Shown here piece by piece: positions 53,959-63,302 of a DNA stretch of 64,000 bases. Every line of letters begins with the position of its first letter. Within the stretch, counting starts at the first letter, position 1. The notes under the pieces were generated by a model. That model was not told the DNA's origin. It worked only from the letters and a program-made list of their open reading frames with translations, and made no database searches. The DNA comes from Bacteroides sp. GTDB taxonomy: Bacteria > Bacteroidota > Bacteroidia > Bacteroidales > Muribaculaceae. The position numbers and the translations under genes are program-made. Location: positions 1 to 64,000 of the forward strand of contig JAAVCG010000036.1 of NCBI GenBank assembly GCA_014802435.1, written 5' to 3'.

Positions 53959-56106
53959 TTAGATTTCGGCGAGTGAGGGGTCGAGAATCTCGAGCATCTT
54001 GATGGCGCTGACGGGGATGCGGGTGCCGGGGCCGAAGATGGCTGCTACACCGGCGCGATAGAGGAAGTCATAGTCCTGAGCGGGGATAACGCCTCCGGCA
54101 GTTACCATGATATCTTCGCGGCCAAGTTTTTTGAGTTCTTCAATCACCTGGGGCACAAGGGTTTTGTGGCCGGCGGCGAGGGAGCTTACGCCGAGGATGT
54201 GAACGTCGTTTTCAACGGCCTGACGGGCAGCTTCAGCGGGGGTTTGGAACAGGGGGCCCATGTCAACGTCGAAGCCGCAGTCAGCATAGCCGGTGGCAAC
54301 GACCTTGGCGCCACGGTCATGACCGTCCTGGCCCATCTTTGCAATCATGATTCGGGGCTGACGGCCTTCACGTTTGGCAAATTCTTCAGTGAGTTTGCGG
54401 GCGCGGGCAAATTCGGGGTCATTTTTGGTTTCTTCGGAGTACACGCCTGAAATCGTTTTGATTACTGCTTTGTAACGGCCTACGACGGCTTCGCAGGCAT
54501 CAGATATTTCGCCGAGGGTGGCACGATGGCCGGCGGCCTTGACGGCGAGGTCAAGGAGGTTGCCCTGCTTGGTGCGCACACATTCGGTGATTGCTTCAAG
54601 GTCAGCTTTGACTTGGGCTTCATCGCGGTGGGCTTTGAGGTCGTTGAGTCGTTCAATCTGTTCCTTGCGGACCTGAGTATTGTCAATTTCGAGGATATCG
54701 ATGGGGTCCTCGTGTTCGAGACGATACTTATTGATACCGACGATAGTCTGGCGGCCGGAGTCGATGCGTGCCTGAGTGCGTGCAGCGGCTTCCTCAATGC
54801 GGAGTTTGGGGAGTCCGGTTTCAATGGCTTTGGCCATGCCGCCGAGCTTTTCGATTTCTTGGATGTGGTCCCATGCGCGACGGGCAATCATATCGGTGAG
54901 GGCTTCAACATAGTAAGAGCCGCCCCAGGGGTCGATTTCCTTGGTGATGTATGTTTCTTCCTGGATGTAGATCTGAGTGTTGCGGGCAATGCGCGCGCTG
55001 AAGTCCGTCGGGAGGGCGATAGCTTCGTCGAGGGCGTTGGTGTGGAGCGACTGAGTGTGGCCAAGTGCGGCACCCATGGCTTCGATACATGTGCGGCCAA
55101 CGTTATTGAAGGGGTCCTGCTCGGTGAGGCTCCATCCGGAAGTCTGGGAGTGAGTGCGCAGGGCCAGTGACTTGGGGTTCTTTGGGTTGAACTGCTTGAC
55201 AATCTTGGCCCAGAGCATACGGGCGGCGCGCATCTTAGCGATTTCCATGAAGAAGTTCATGCCGATTGCCCAGAAGAAGCTGAGGCGGGGAGCGAAGGCG
55301 TCGATGTCCATTCCGGCGTTGACACCGGCGCGGAGATATTCAAGGCCGTCGGCCAGGGTGTAAGCCAACTCGATATCGGCAGTTGCACCGGCTTCCTGCA
55401 TATGATAGCCGGAGATGGAGATTGAGTTGAACTTGGGCATGTTCTGCGAGGTGTATTCAAAGATGTCGGCAATGATACGCATTGAGAATTCCGGCGGGTA
55501 AATATAGGTGTTACGCACCATGAATTCCTTGAGGATGTCATTTTGAATTGTTCCGGCCATTTCTTCGAGTTTTGCACCCTGTTCGAGTCCGGCATTGATA
55601 TAGAATGCGAGGACGGGGAGCACGGCGCCGTTCATGGTCATGGAGACAGACATCTTGTTGAGGGGGATACCGTCAAAGAGGACCTTCATGTCATCAAGGG
55701 AGCAGATGCTGACACCGGCCTTGCCGACGTCGCCGACAACGCGTTCATGGTCAGCGTCATAGCCACGGTGAGTTGCCAGGTCAAAGGCCACGGAGAGGCC
55801 CTTCTGACCGGAGGCGAGGTTGCGGCGATAGAATGCGTTAGATTCAGCGGCAGTGGAGAATCCGGCATACTGGCGGATGGTCCAGGGACGCATGGCATAC
55901 ATTCCGCTGTAAGGGCCGCGGAGGAAGGGAGGGAGACCAGCTACGTAGTCAAGATGTTCAAGGCCCTGGAGGTCTTCCTTAGTGTAGACGGGCTTGACGG
56001 AGATACGTTCCGGAGTGAGCCATTCTTCGGCGGCAGGGCATGCGGGAGCGTGCTGCTCAGGGGCAACAGCTTCCAATATGTTGATTTTACTGAAATCCGG
56101 TTTCAT
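53959..56106 (-). CDS. mutB: Methylmalonyl-CoA mutase, large (catalytic) subunit
   Basis: 715 residues. Converts succinyl-CoA and methylmalonyl-CoA by a B12 radical rearrangement, a step of propionate formation from succinate. The barrel domain shows [37 protein letters not shown] and [20 protein letters not shown]. The C-terminal cobalamin domain has the complete DxHxxG motif in [16 protein letters not shown] with the cobalt-ligand His, then a GxSxL-type stretch (LGVSSLAAG) and [16 protein letters not shown]. It starts 3 bp after mutA, and the pair ends in its own terminator. Confidence 0.97.
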   Translation of the reverse strand: MKPDFSKINILEAVAPEQHAPACPAAEEWLTPERISVKPVYTKEDLQGLEHLDYVAGLPPFLRGPYSGMYAMRPWTIRQYAGFSTAAESNAFYRRNLASGQKGLSVAFDLATHRGYDADHERVVGDVGKAGVSICSLDDMKVLFDGIPLNKMSVSMTMNGAVLPVLAFYINAGLEQGAKLEEMAGTIQNDILKEFMVRNTYIYPPEFSMRIIADIFEYTSQNMPKFNSISISGYHMQEAGATADIELAYTLADGLEYLRAGVNAGMDIDAFAPRLSFFWAIGMNFFMEIAKMRAARMLWAKIVKQFNPKNPKSLALRTHSQTSGWSLTEQDPFNNVGRTCIEAMGAALGHTQSLHTNALDEAIALPTDFSARIARNTQIYIQEETYITKEIDPWGGSYYVEALTDMIARRAWDHIQEIEKLGGMAKAIETGLPKLRIEEAAARTQARIDSGRQTIVGINKYRLEHEDPIDILEIDNTQVRKEQIERLNDLKAHRDEAQVKADLEAITECVRTKQGNLLDLAVKAAGHRATLGEISDACEAVVGRYKAVIKTISGVYSEETKNDPEFARARKLTEEFAKREGRQPRIMIAKMGQDGHDRGAKVVATGYADCGFDVDMGPLFQTPAEAARQAVENDVHILGVSSLAAGHKTLVPQVIEELKKLGREDIMVTAGGVIPAQDYDFLYRAGVAAIFGPGTRIPVSAIKMLEILDPSLAEI

Positions 56107-56109
56107 AGT

Positions 56110-57957
56110 TTATTTCAGGAGTTTAGCGTTAAAGGCGCGCAGAGTGTCAAGGACATTGCTGCGGACATGGATAAAGTTTTCAATGCCTTGCGCCTTGAGG
56201 TCATCAGTGCAGGCGGGAGCGCCGGCAACTACGAACTCGGCCTTGCCCTGGAGGAGTTTCCATGCCTCGGGGGCAAATTCGGCATATTCATCATCGCTGG
56301 AGCAGAGCACGACGATATCTGCTCCGGTGGCCAGAGCGGCGTCAACGCCATCCTTGACGGTGGGGAAGCCGTTATTGTCAATAATTTCATAGCCGGCACA
56401 TCCAAAGAAGTTGCCGCTAAACTGCGAGCGGGCCAGACGCATAGCGAGGTTGCCGATAGTCAGCATGAAGACCTTGGGACGGTTTGCGGCATGCTCGGTT
56501 TGGAGGCGGAGCTGCTCAAAGTCAGAGGCCAGACGAGTAGCCGAGATTCCGGCGTTTTCGTCATGGTTACATCCGCATCCACATCCGCCATGGAGGTCCG
56601 TTTCAATCTTTTCAGCGGCAAATTCGTTGATGTTGGGATACTGGTTGGTTCCCAGAAGGATTTCCTTGCGACGGGCCATATCCGCATGGCGCTTCTGATT
56701 GCTTTCATTAACGGCGTCCTGAATCGTTCCAGCAGCGAGAGCGGCTGCAAATCCGCCCTGCTCCTCAATGGAGAGGAAGAGCTTCCATGCTTCCTGAGCG
56801 AGGCTTACGGTCAGAGTTTCAACATAGTAAGAACCGCCTGCGGGGTCAACAACCTTGTCGAGATGGCTCTCCTCCTTAAGCAGGAGCTGCTGATTGCGGG
56901 CAATGCGTTCGGAGAATTCATCCGGCTGCTTGAAGGGAACGTCGAAGGGCGTCACTGTGATTGAATCAACTCCGGCAAGCGCGGCGCTCATGGCCTCGGT
57001 TTGAGAGCGGAGGAGGTTGACGTGAGCGTCATAGATGGTCTGGTTATACTTGGAGGTAGTAGCGTGGGCCACCATCTTGCAGGCGTCGATTTCCGCCGGG
57101 CTGTATTGCTCAACGATTTGGGCCCAGAGCATGCGTGCGGCACGGAACTTGGCGAGCTCCATGAAATAGTTCGTGGAGATGCCCATGTCAAACTTGATTT
57201 TAGAGGCAACGAGGTCAGCGGGCACTCCGGCTTCAGTGAGCATAGTGAGCCACTGAGCGCCCCAACTCAGCGCATAGCCGAGTTCCTGGAAGATATAGGC
57301 GCCGCCATTGGTAAAGAGCTCGGAATCAACGCTCAACACACGCAGACCCTGCAGGGGGAGCGAGGCTTCAATGATGGCCTTGCCGCTTTCAACGGGGTCC
57401 AGGGGAGACTTGGAGCCATGTTTGAGCTCACGCTTCCAGGGATTGAACTTGACGCTGCCGCGGAATTCCTTGGCTGCTCCGGCGCTGACAACGTATTCGC
57501 TCAGGATAGAGGTCAGCTCAACGGCCTTGCGCATGCAGCAGCTCAGATTAATTTCAATCTTGGTGAGGTCAATATCCTTGAGGAAAGCGGCGAGGGCTTC
57601 AGCACTCACCTCGGCCATATGCCAGCCCAGGGAAGTGGCGCCGCGCTCAATAGCGTGATGAGCCTTAGCATTAGCTTCCTCGGGGGTAGAGGCGATTATT
57701 TCCTGACGGATGAGCCATTCGTTATTGCAGCGCGTGCCGCGAACGTAAGGGAACTCCCCGGGGAGGGAGTCAGTAGTGGTCAGCGAGGCGATATCCTCGC
57801 GGCGATACATCGGCTGTACGTTAAAACCTTCCGAGGTACGCCACACTAATTTTTTTTCAAAAGGCACCCCCTTGAGGTCAACATCGACCTTCTCGCGCCA
57901 CTGCTCGGCGCTGACGGGAGGGAACATTTCAAAGAGTTTTTCCTTATTTTCTGCCAT
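56110..57957 (-). CDS. mutA: Methylmalonyl-CoA mutase, small subunit
   Basis: 615 residues. Non-catalytic partner of MutB. The barrel-like domain (about 1-440) has VYTKED-type RREDIASL, VRGTRCNNEWLIRQEI and DAHVNLLRSQTEAMSAALAG. The cobalamin-like domain lacks the DxHxxG motif (MLTIGNLAMRLARSQFSGNFF in its place), as expected for this subunit. Between the two domains, near residue 455, is a short Cys-rich insert GGCGCGCNHDE. It is the first gene of a two-gene operon, with a TAAATTTG element upstream. Confidence 0.95.
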   Translation of the reverse strand: MAENKEKLFEMFPPVSAEQWREKVDVDLKGVPFEKKLVWRTSEGFNVQPMYRREDIASLTTTDSLPGEFPYVRGTRCNNEWLIRQEIIASTPEEANAKAHHAIERGATSLGWHMAEVSAEALAAFLKDIDLTKIEINLSCCMRKAVELTSILSEYVVSAGAAKEFRGSVKFNPWKRELKHGSKSPLDPVESGKAIIEASLPLQGLRVLSVDSELFTNGGAYIFQELGYALSWGAQWLTMLTEAGVPADLVASKIKFDMGISTNYFMELAKFRAARMLWAQIVEQYSPAEIDACKMVAHATTSKYNQTIYDAHVNLLRSQTEAMSAALAGVDSITVTPFDVPFKQPDEFSERIARNQQLLLKEESHLDKVVDPAGGSYYVETLTVSLAQEAWKLFLSIEEQGGFAAALAAGTIQDAVNESNQKRHADMARRKEILLGTNQYPNINEFAAEKIETDLHGGCGCGCNHDENAGISATRLASDFEQLRLQTEHAANRPKVFMLTIGNLAMRLARSQFSGNFFGCAGYEIIDNNGFPTVKDGVDAALATGADIVVLCSSDDEYAEFAPEAWKLLQGKAEFVVAGAPACTDDLKAQGIENFIHVRSNVLDTLRAFNAKLLK

Positions 57958-57985
57958 GATAATTAATATGGTTACATTCTATGCG

Positions 57986-57993
57986 CAAATTTA
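57986..57993 (-). promoter_or_regulatory. -7 element of the mutA-mutB promoter
   Basis: TAAATTTG on the minus strand, 28 nt upstream of the mutA ATG. The -33 element is weak. Confidence 0.6.
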
Positions 57994-58045
57994 CTACTTT
58001 TCCGTCAGATAACCGGTTAAAATTTGTTAAATTACCACTTAGAGG

Positions 58046-58145
58046 GCCGCTCACTGCGTTCGCTTAACAGTTTTGAGGGGGAAAAGAGGCGTTTTTTTAC
58101 TGCTCACCGCGTTCGCTGAACTGTTTAGCGAACGCAGTGAGCGGC
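58046..58145. repeat. Three-unit inverted repeat at the 3' end of RAYT copy 2
   Basis: Unit 1 (58046-58070, CCGCTCACTGCGTTCGCT core) and unit 2 (58102-58121) are direct; unit 3 (58121-58145) is inverted and covers the last codons and stop of the RAYT gene. Units 2 and 3 form a compact hairpin (GCTCACCGCGTTCGCT with AGCGAACGCAGTGAGC). The palindrome differs in sequence from the REP-like family elsewhere in the window. Confidence 0.75.
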
Positions 58146-59027
58146 AATGGCGGCTGCAATTTCATTCATCGCCAAACAGTCTGCCCGGGTCAACTCCCGT
58201 CGCCTGGTGGAATACTCATTAAGAGCAACAACAAACAAACGCCCCCGGGCACATAACTCAAAGAGCTTGCCGCCGGGCTTATATCTTTCCGAAAATCCGC
58301 AATGCTGAACGAGAATAATTGAGGCGCCGGAATCGATTGCCCAATTGAGAACCTTACGCTCCTGCTCATGAATAAACGGAGAGCACAACACCCCACCCTG
58401 ACGAATCACCTCATCCCACTCCTCAATTTTACTCTTGAATTCCGCCGCAGAATAACTTCTGCTATACCTGACTGCGCATTTAACAGGATGCTTCAATAAT
58501 TCCGGATTACCGAATGAAAGCAACGTTTGATTACCAAATTCAACAGTATGCCGACTGACAAAATAATCAGGATTGAGCCTCCGGAGGCGGAAACGCCGGG
58601 GATTATCCCGGACATAACAGACAAAGGCGGCAGTTTGAGCCTTGCTAAAACTTATCTTATCATTAAACCCCTTGGCAAATTGAGGAGTACCAATACGCTG
58701 AGTGACAAGGCTTTTTAATTTTGCAACGACCATACCTACACTAACGGGTGACATCCTGACTTTTCTCAGGACCAAATGAACATGGTCAGGCATAATGACA
58801 TAAGCCGGAATCTGAACTCCGGCAAACAGATCGGGCAATTCCCTGATTGCCCGGTCAATAACAATTCCTACGGGCGATAACGACACCGTTTCATCTGACA
58901 AGACTGACGAGAAAGGTCCGGCCAATTCCGCGGCGGCAAGCGTTAATAAGTAAGCACCCGGGCGACGATAATCGTGCCAGGATGCTCGCATAAGATAATC
59001 AGGAGATCGCCGCGTTGGCTTATTCAT
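58125..59027 (-). CDS. REP-associated tyrosine transposase (RAYT) with extra C-terminal domain, copy 2
   Basis: 300 residues. Y1 transposase domain at about 10-150: HUH motif AYVIMPDHVHLVLR (His82, His84) and likely nucleophile Tyr138 in FVCYVRDNPRRFRLRR. Residues about 205-270 are the same additional domain as in copy 1 (GGVLCSPFIHEQERKVLNWA ... ASIILVQHCGFSERYKPGG ... LCARGRLFVVAL), so the two genes are full-length paralogues, not recent copies. The domain has a DprA/LOG-like look; this is inference. The start codon lies inside the end of the gamma-carbonic anhydrase gene (8 bp overlap), which places the transposase in a housekeeping operon. The stop codon lies in an inverted repeat, the arrangement expected if RAYT acts on flanking palindromes. 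Confidence 0.85.
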   Translation of the reverse strand: MNKPTRRSPDYLMRASWHDYRRPGAYLLTLAAAELAGPFSSVLSDETVSLSPVGIVIDRAIRELPDLFAGVQIPAYVIMPDHVHLVLRKVRMSPVSVGMVVAKLKSLVTQRIGTPQFAKGFNDKISFSKAQTAAFVCYVRDNPRRFRLRRLNPDYFVSRHTVEFGNQTLLSFGNPELLKHPVKCAVRYSRSYSAAEFKSKIEEWDEVIRQGGVLCSPFIHEQERKVLNWAIDSGASIILVQHCGFSERYKPGGKLFELCARGRLFVVALNEYSTRRRELTRADCLAMNEIAAAIAAHCVR

Positions 59028-59547
59028 TGGAGGGGTCGGTGTACCAGCGGGAGTAGAAGAGGTAGTTTGAGGCGATGCGGCGGTTGATGGTTTTGGATTG
59101 TTCGGGGTCGACGTGTTTGACGAATTTTGCGGGGGCGCCGGCCCAGAGTTCGTTGGGTCCGATGACGGTTTTGGAGAGGACTACGGAGCCGGCGGCGACG
59201 ATAGCGCCGGGGCCGACGACGGCATCGTCCATGACTACGGCTCCCATTCCAATGAGGGCCATTTCTTGGATTTTGCAGCCGTGGAGGGTTACGTTATGGC
59301 CAATGCTGACGTCATCAGCAATCTCTATGGTTGATTTTTCATAGAGGGTATGGAGGACGGAGCCGTCCTGGATGTTGACTCGGTTGCCGATGGTTATTGT
59401 GTTGACGTCGCCGCGAATGACGGTGTTGAACCATACGGAGCATTCGTCGCCGAGAGTAACGTCACCAATAATGGTGGCGTTCTCGGCAAGGAAGCAGTCA
59501 CGTCCAAACTTGGGAGTGAAACCTCTGACGGGGATAATCAACGGCAT
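59020..59547 (-). CDS. Gamma-class carbonic anhydrase family protein
   Basis: 175 residues. Left-handed beta-helix with hexapeptide repeats (IIGDVTLGDECSVWFNTVIR, GNRVNIQDGSVLHTL). Three His likely to bind the metal are in VLHTLYE and in SIGHNVTLHGCKI. Members act as carbonic anhydrases or as thioesterase-linked proteins such as PaaY; the substrate here cannot be decided. The start overlaps the end of the M24 peptidase gene by 10 bp and the end overlaps the RAYT start by 8 bp. Confidence 0.9.
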   Translation of the reverse strand: MPLIIPVRGFTPKFGRDCFLAENATIIGDVTLGDECSVWFNTVIRGDVNTITIGNRVNIQDGSVLHTLYEKSTIEIADDVSIGHNVTLHGCKIQEMALIGMGAVVMDDAVVGPGAIVAAGSVVLSKTVIGPNELWAGAPAKFVKHVDPEQSKTINRRIASNYLFYSRWYTDPSNE

Positions 59548-61334
59548 AGGGGCTGGGTTTTAGCGGTGAGCCAGTCGCGCTGGTTTTGGTTTTCAAGGAG
59601 GGGGAGGAGGGTTTTGCGGACGTGCTCATGATAGTCATTGAGCCATTTGATTTCCTCGTCGGTCATGATTGAGAGGTCAAAGAGCTTGAGGTCGAAGGGG
59701 AAGAGAGTGAGGGTTTCAAACTGATAGAATTTGCCGAATTCTTCATTTGAGAGGTCAGAGGGAACACAGAGAATGAGGTTTTCACAGCGGATACCGTGGA
59801 TTCCGGCGCGATAGATTCCGGGTTCGTTGGAGGTAATCATTCCGGGGCGGAGGCCGACGTTGACATGGTTGAGTCGGATTGATTGCGGTCCTTCATGAAC
59901 GTTGAGGAAATGGCCTACTCCATGTCCGGTTCCGTGGAGATAAGTGAGACCGTTTTTCCAGAGGAATTGTCGGGCGAGGGCATCGAGTTGGTCGCCGCGT
60001 GTTCCTTCAGGGAAGATAGCCGTAGCGAGGGCAATGTGTCCTTTCATGACGAGTGTGAAGTCACGGCGTTCCTGCGGGGTCGGTTCACCGAGGGCCACGG
60101 TACGGGTAATGTCCGTGGTGCCGTCAAAATATTGAGCGCCGGAGTCAACGAGGAGGAGTCCTTCAGGCTTGATTTCAGAGGATGATTCCTCAGTGGCTGA
60201 ATAGTGAACAATGGCTCCGTGGGGGCCATAGCCGGCAATCATTTCAAAGGAATCGTCGACATAAAGGGCACCCTGAGAGCGATAAAGAGTCCCGAGGCGG
60301 GCCATATCGAGCTCGGTGAGTGATTCGCCGGCTTGGAGACGGCGTTCCACTTCCATGAAGAGCTTGACGAGGGCTACGCCATCGCGTGCCATAGCATTCT
60401 TGACTCCGGCAATCTGGACGTCGTTTTTGACGGCCTTGGGGAGGGCTACGACAGAAGCACCCTCTACAGCGTGGGCACCGAGGACAGCGCTGAGAGTGTC
60501 AGCAGTGCGTTCGGGTTCGATGTAGACGCGGTCTGACTTTGGGAGCAGGGCCAGGAAGCGGCTAACGGAGTCATAAGGAGCGACATCGACGGCGGCATCG
60601 GCCAGATAGGCGCGCACTTTATCGTCCACCTTCGCTTCATCCGTAAAGAGGACCTTACGGCCGGGGCTCAGATAGAGGAAAGCGGTTGCTACGGGGTTAC
60701 AGTTGACGTCAGTAGAGCGGATATTGAGAATCCAGGCGATTTCATCGAGGGCGGAGATGAAGAGGGAGTCAGCCTTGGCATCGGCGGCCAGAGAGAGGAC
60801 GCGATTGATTTTAGCTGAGGCAGATTCGCCGGCATATTTTTCATCATGGATGAAGATGGCGTCGTCAGGGAGCGAGGGGCGTCCGCTCCAGATTTTATCA
60901 ATGGGGCTGAAAGTCGTTTCAAGGGTGATATCGGAGGCGGCGAGGGCGCTCTTGAGGCGGCGCACAGCAGCAAGGCTGAAGACCATGCCGTCTACTCCAA
61001 CGGTAGAGCCGGCGGGGAGTTCGGCGCAGAGCCACTGTTCGATTGAGGGGGTTTCCGGGAGACCTTCCTTCATGAGTTCGATGCCGGTGTCGGCCAGCTG
61101 TTGTGCGGCCTGGAGGAAGTAACGGGAGTCAGTCCAGAGGAGGGCGCGGTCAGCGGTCACGACGAGAGTGCCGGCGGAACCGGTGAACCCGCTGAGCCAT
61201 TGGCGCACCTGCCAGTGTTCGGCAAGGTATTCGCTCTGATGGGGGTCAGCCTGGGGGATAACTACTGCGGAGATTTCGCTCTGCTGCATAAGGGCGCGGA
61301 GCTGTTCGATGCGGGATTGTATGATAGTGCTCAT
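59538..61334 (-). CDS. Aminopeptidase P family protein (M24)
   Basis: 598 residues, the long three-domain form known from eukaryotic-type Xaa-Pro aminopeptidases and Bacteroidetes. Two creatinase-like N-terminal domains (SGFTGSAGTLVVTADRALLW; IWSGRPSLP) precede the pita-bread domain. All five metal ligands are visible: Asp in LLVDSGAQY, Asp in GTTDITRTVA, His in HGTGHGVGHFLN, Glu in TSNEPGIY and Glu in RCENLILC. It removes N-terminal residues preceding proline. It lies 77 bp after the ABC exporter gene; the gap is made of TTTATAA-type micro-repeats. Confidence 0.93.
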   Translation of the reverse strand: MSTIIQSRIEQLRALMQQSEISAVVIPQADPHQSEYLAEHWQVRQWLSGFTGSAGTLVVTADRALLWTDSRYFLQAAQQLADTGIELMKEGLPETPSIEQWLCAELPAGSTVGVDGMVFSLAAVRRLKSALAASDITLETTFSPIDKIWSGRPSLPDDAIFIHDEKYAGESASAKINRVLSLAADAKADSLFISALDEIAWILNIRSTDVNCNPVATAFLYLSPGRKVLFTDEAKVDDKVRAYLADAAVDVAPYDSVSRFLALLPKSDRVYIEPERTADTLSAVLGAHAVEGASVVALPKAVKNDVQIAGVKNAMARDGVALVKLFMEVERRLQAGESLTELDMARLGTLYRSQGALYVDDSFEMIAGYGPHGAIVHYSATEESSSEIKPEGLLLVDSGAQYFDGTTDITRTVALGEPTPQERRDFTLVMKGHIALATAIFPEGTRGDQLDALARQFLWKNGLTYLHGTGHGVGHFLNVHEGPQSIRLNHVNVGLRPGMITSNEPGIYRAGIHGIRCENLILCVPSDLSNEEFGKFYQFETLTLFPFDLKLFDLSIMTDEEIKWLNDYHEHVRKTLLPLLENQNQRDWLTAKTQPLCR

Positions 61335-61369
61335 GGTTTTTGAGGGGTTTTTCTGAGTTTTTTTCTGAG

Positions 61370-61410
61370 TTTTATAAGTTTTATAAGATTTATAAAATTT
61401 ATAATTTTTG
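61370..61410. repeat. TTTATAA micro-repeats upstream of the M24 gene
   Basis: Four to five degenerate copies of TTTATAAGT/TTTATAAAA between the ABC exporter stop codon and the M24 start. Confidence 0.55.
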
Positions 61411-61411
61411 T

Positions 61412-63247
61412 TTATTGGAGTTGCTGCATTTCTACGAGGCGGGCGTAGGCGCCATTGAGAGCCATGAGTTCATCATGGGTTCCGCGCTCAATGATTTTTC
61501 CTTCGCTCATGACGCAGATAAGGTCAGCATTGCGGATGGTGCTGAGGCGATGGGCAATAACGAGGGTTGTACGGTTCTTCATCAGTCGGTCAAGAGCCTC
61601 CTGAACAAGGAATTCGCTTTCAGAATCAAGAGCGGATGTTGCCTCGTCGAGAATCAGGATGGGGGGATTCTTGAGGATTGCGCGGGCAATGCTGAGCCTC
61701 TGACGCTGTCCGCCGCTGAGACGGCAACCGCGGTCGCCGATGCCGGTTTGATACCCCTGCTCCATCTCGCAGATGAATTCATGGGCGTTGGCAATGCGGG
61801 CTGCGGCTTCGACTTCCTCCTGAGTAGCGGAGGGGACACCGAAGGTTATGTTATTGAAGACGGTATCGTTAAAGAGGATAGCTTCCTGGTTAACATTGCC
61901 CATGAAGCTGCGCAGATGTTCAACGGGGAGGTCACGGAGGTCATGGCCATCGACGGTAATAGAGCCGGCGGAGACGTCATAGAACCTGGGGAGAAGGTCA
62001 GCGAGGGTGGATTTTCCCGAGCCGCTCTGGCCGACGAGGGCCACTGTGGCCCCGGCGGGAATATCGATGGAGACGCCTTTGACGGCCTGAGTTGAGGCGC
62101 CATCATAAGCGAACTCAACGTCTTTATACTTGATTTCGCCGCGGAGATTGTCAATTTTCTTGGGCTTTTCAGGGTCCTTGATGGTGTTTTCGGCGGAGAG
62201 GATTCGGTCAATGCGCTCAAATGAGGCCATGCCACGGCGGATTGCGTAAGTGGCCTTGGAGATTTCCTTGACGGGGTTAATGATGCTATAGAAAATCACC
62301 AGGTAATAGATGAATTCGGAGGCATTAAATGAGCTGGAGCCATTGATGATGAGAGTGCCGCCAAACCAGAGGACAATTACGATGGTAATCGTGCCGAGGA
62401 ACTCGCTCATTGGGTGAGCCAGGGCCTGGCGACGGAGCACACTGAGCTGCAGGTTGAACAGCCGCTGAGTATCGTTGCGGAAACGGCCTCGCACCTTATC
62501 TTCAGCGACGAAGGCCTTGATAATCCGCAGTCCGCCAAGGGTTTCCTCGATATTGCTGACAATTGCGCCGAGCTGGTTCTGCACCTCCATGGACTTGGCC
62601 TTGAGCTTGCGGCCGACGGCGCCCATGACCCAACCGGCAAGGGGGAGCAGAATGAGGACGAAGACCGTCAGTTGCCAGCTGACAATCAGCATCATAGTCA
62701 GGCAGGCAATGACCATCAGCGGGTTCTTGAAGAGGAGGTCGATTGACTGCATGATGCTGCTTTCAATTTCGTTGACGTCGCCGGTCATGCGGGCAATTAC
62801 GTCGCCCTTGCGCTCATTGGTGAAGAAACCGATGGGGAGGCGGGTAATTTTGTCGTAGATGGTGTTACGGATGTCGCGGATAATGCCGGCGCGGATAGGA
62901 ATCAGATAGTAGCTTCCAAGGTAAGTCGCGCCTACTTTCAGTGCGGTCATTACAATCAGGAGGGCACCAAGGAGGGCGAGAGTGGCAGACTGGCCATAGC
63001 GGAGGATGCTCTGCTGAGTGTAATAATAGAAATTATTCATGGCGGCCTCGCGGAGGTTATCCCAGGTCAACGGCATGAAATCATAATGCGCGGAGTTAAT
63101 CTGGAAAAGCATCTCCAGGATGGGGATAATCAGCGCAAATGAGAACAGGGTCAGGAACGCGGCAAGGAGGTTGAAAACCACGTTCAGAACCATATACTTT
63201 TTATAGGGCGGTAAAAAACGCCTTAAGACCAAATAAAAATCTTTCAT
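61412..63247 (-). CDS. ABC exporter, MsbA-like (fused membrane and ATPase domains)
   Basis: 611 residues from the ATG at 63247 (MKDFYLVLRRFLPPYKKYMV). An in-frame ATG further upstream lies in an IS-derived element, beyond the promoter, and is rejected. The N-terminal six-helix domain covers about 1-330; the ATPase domain has Walker A VGQSGSGKSTLADLLPRFYD, signature LSGGQRQRLSIARAILK, Walker B ILILDEATSALDSES and the H-loop VIAHRLSTIRNAD. Such half-size exporters flip lipid A or drugs across the inner membrane; the substrate is not determined. First gene of a possible run with the M24, carbonic anhydrase and RAYT genes. Confidence 0.92.
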   Translation of the reverse strand: MKDFYLVLRRFLPPYKKYMVLNVVFNLLAAFLTLFSFALIIPILEMLFQINSAHYDFMPLTWDNLREAAMNNFYYYTQQSILRYGQSATLALLGALLIVMTALKVGATYLGSYYLIPIRAGIIRDIRNTIYDKITRLPIGFFTNERKGDVIARMTGDVNEIESSIMQSIDLLFKNPLMVIACLTMMLIVSWQLTVFVLILLPLAGWVMGAVGRKLKAKSMEVQNQLGAIVSNIEETLGGLRIIKAFVAEDKVRGRFRNDTQRLFNLQLSVLRRQALAHPMSEFLGTITIVIVLWFGGTLIINGSSSFNASEFIYYLVIFYSIINPVKEISKATYAIRRGMASFERIDRILSAENTIKDPEKPKKIDNLRGEIKYKDVEFAYDGASTQAVKGVSIDIPAGATVALVGQSGSGKSTLADLLPRFYDVSAGSITVDGHDLRDLPVEHLRSFMGNVNQEAILFNDTVFNNITFGVPSATQEEVEAAARIANAHEFICEMEQGYQTGIGDRGCRLSGGQRQRLSIARAILKNPPILILDEATSALDSESEFLVQEALDRLMKNRTTLVIAHRLSTIRNADLICVMSEGKIIERGTHDELMALNGAYARLVEMQQLQ

Positions 63248-63256
63248 AACTGACTG

Positions 63257-63288
63257 CAAATTTAACAAAAAAAGCGAAGAAAAGCAAA
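63257..63288 (-). promoter_or_regulatory. Promoter of the ABC exporter gene
   Basis: Minus strand: TTTG at 63285-63288, 20 nt spacer, TAAATTTG at 63257-63264. Exact consensus. The ATG follows 9 nt after the -7 element, so the leader is very short. An IS-derived element ends 14 bp upstream of the -33. Confidence 0.8.
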
Positions 63289-63302
63289 CAATTCGGGGAA
63301 TA

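Noticed and set aside
55543..56964. 473-codon plus-strand frame across mutB and mutA
   Set aside because: Antisense to two certain genes, spans their junction and has no recognisable domain.
61340..62095. Plus-strand frame over the ABC exporter 3' end
   Set aside because: Antisense to the ATPase domain; its start is formed by AT micro-repeats (FYKFYKIYKIYNF).
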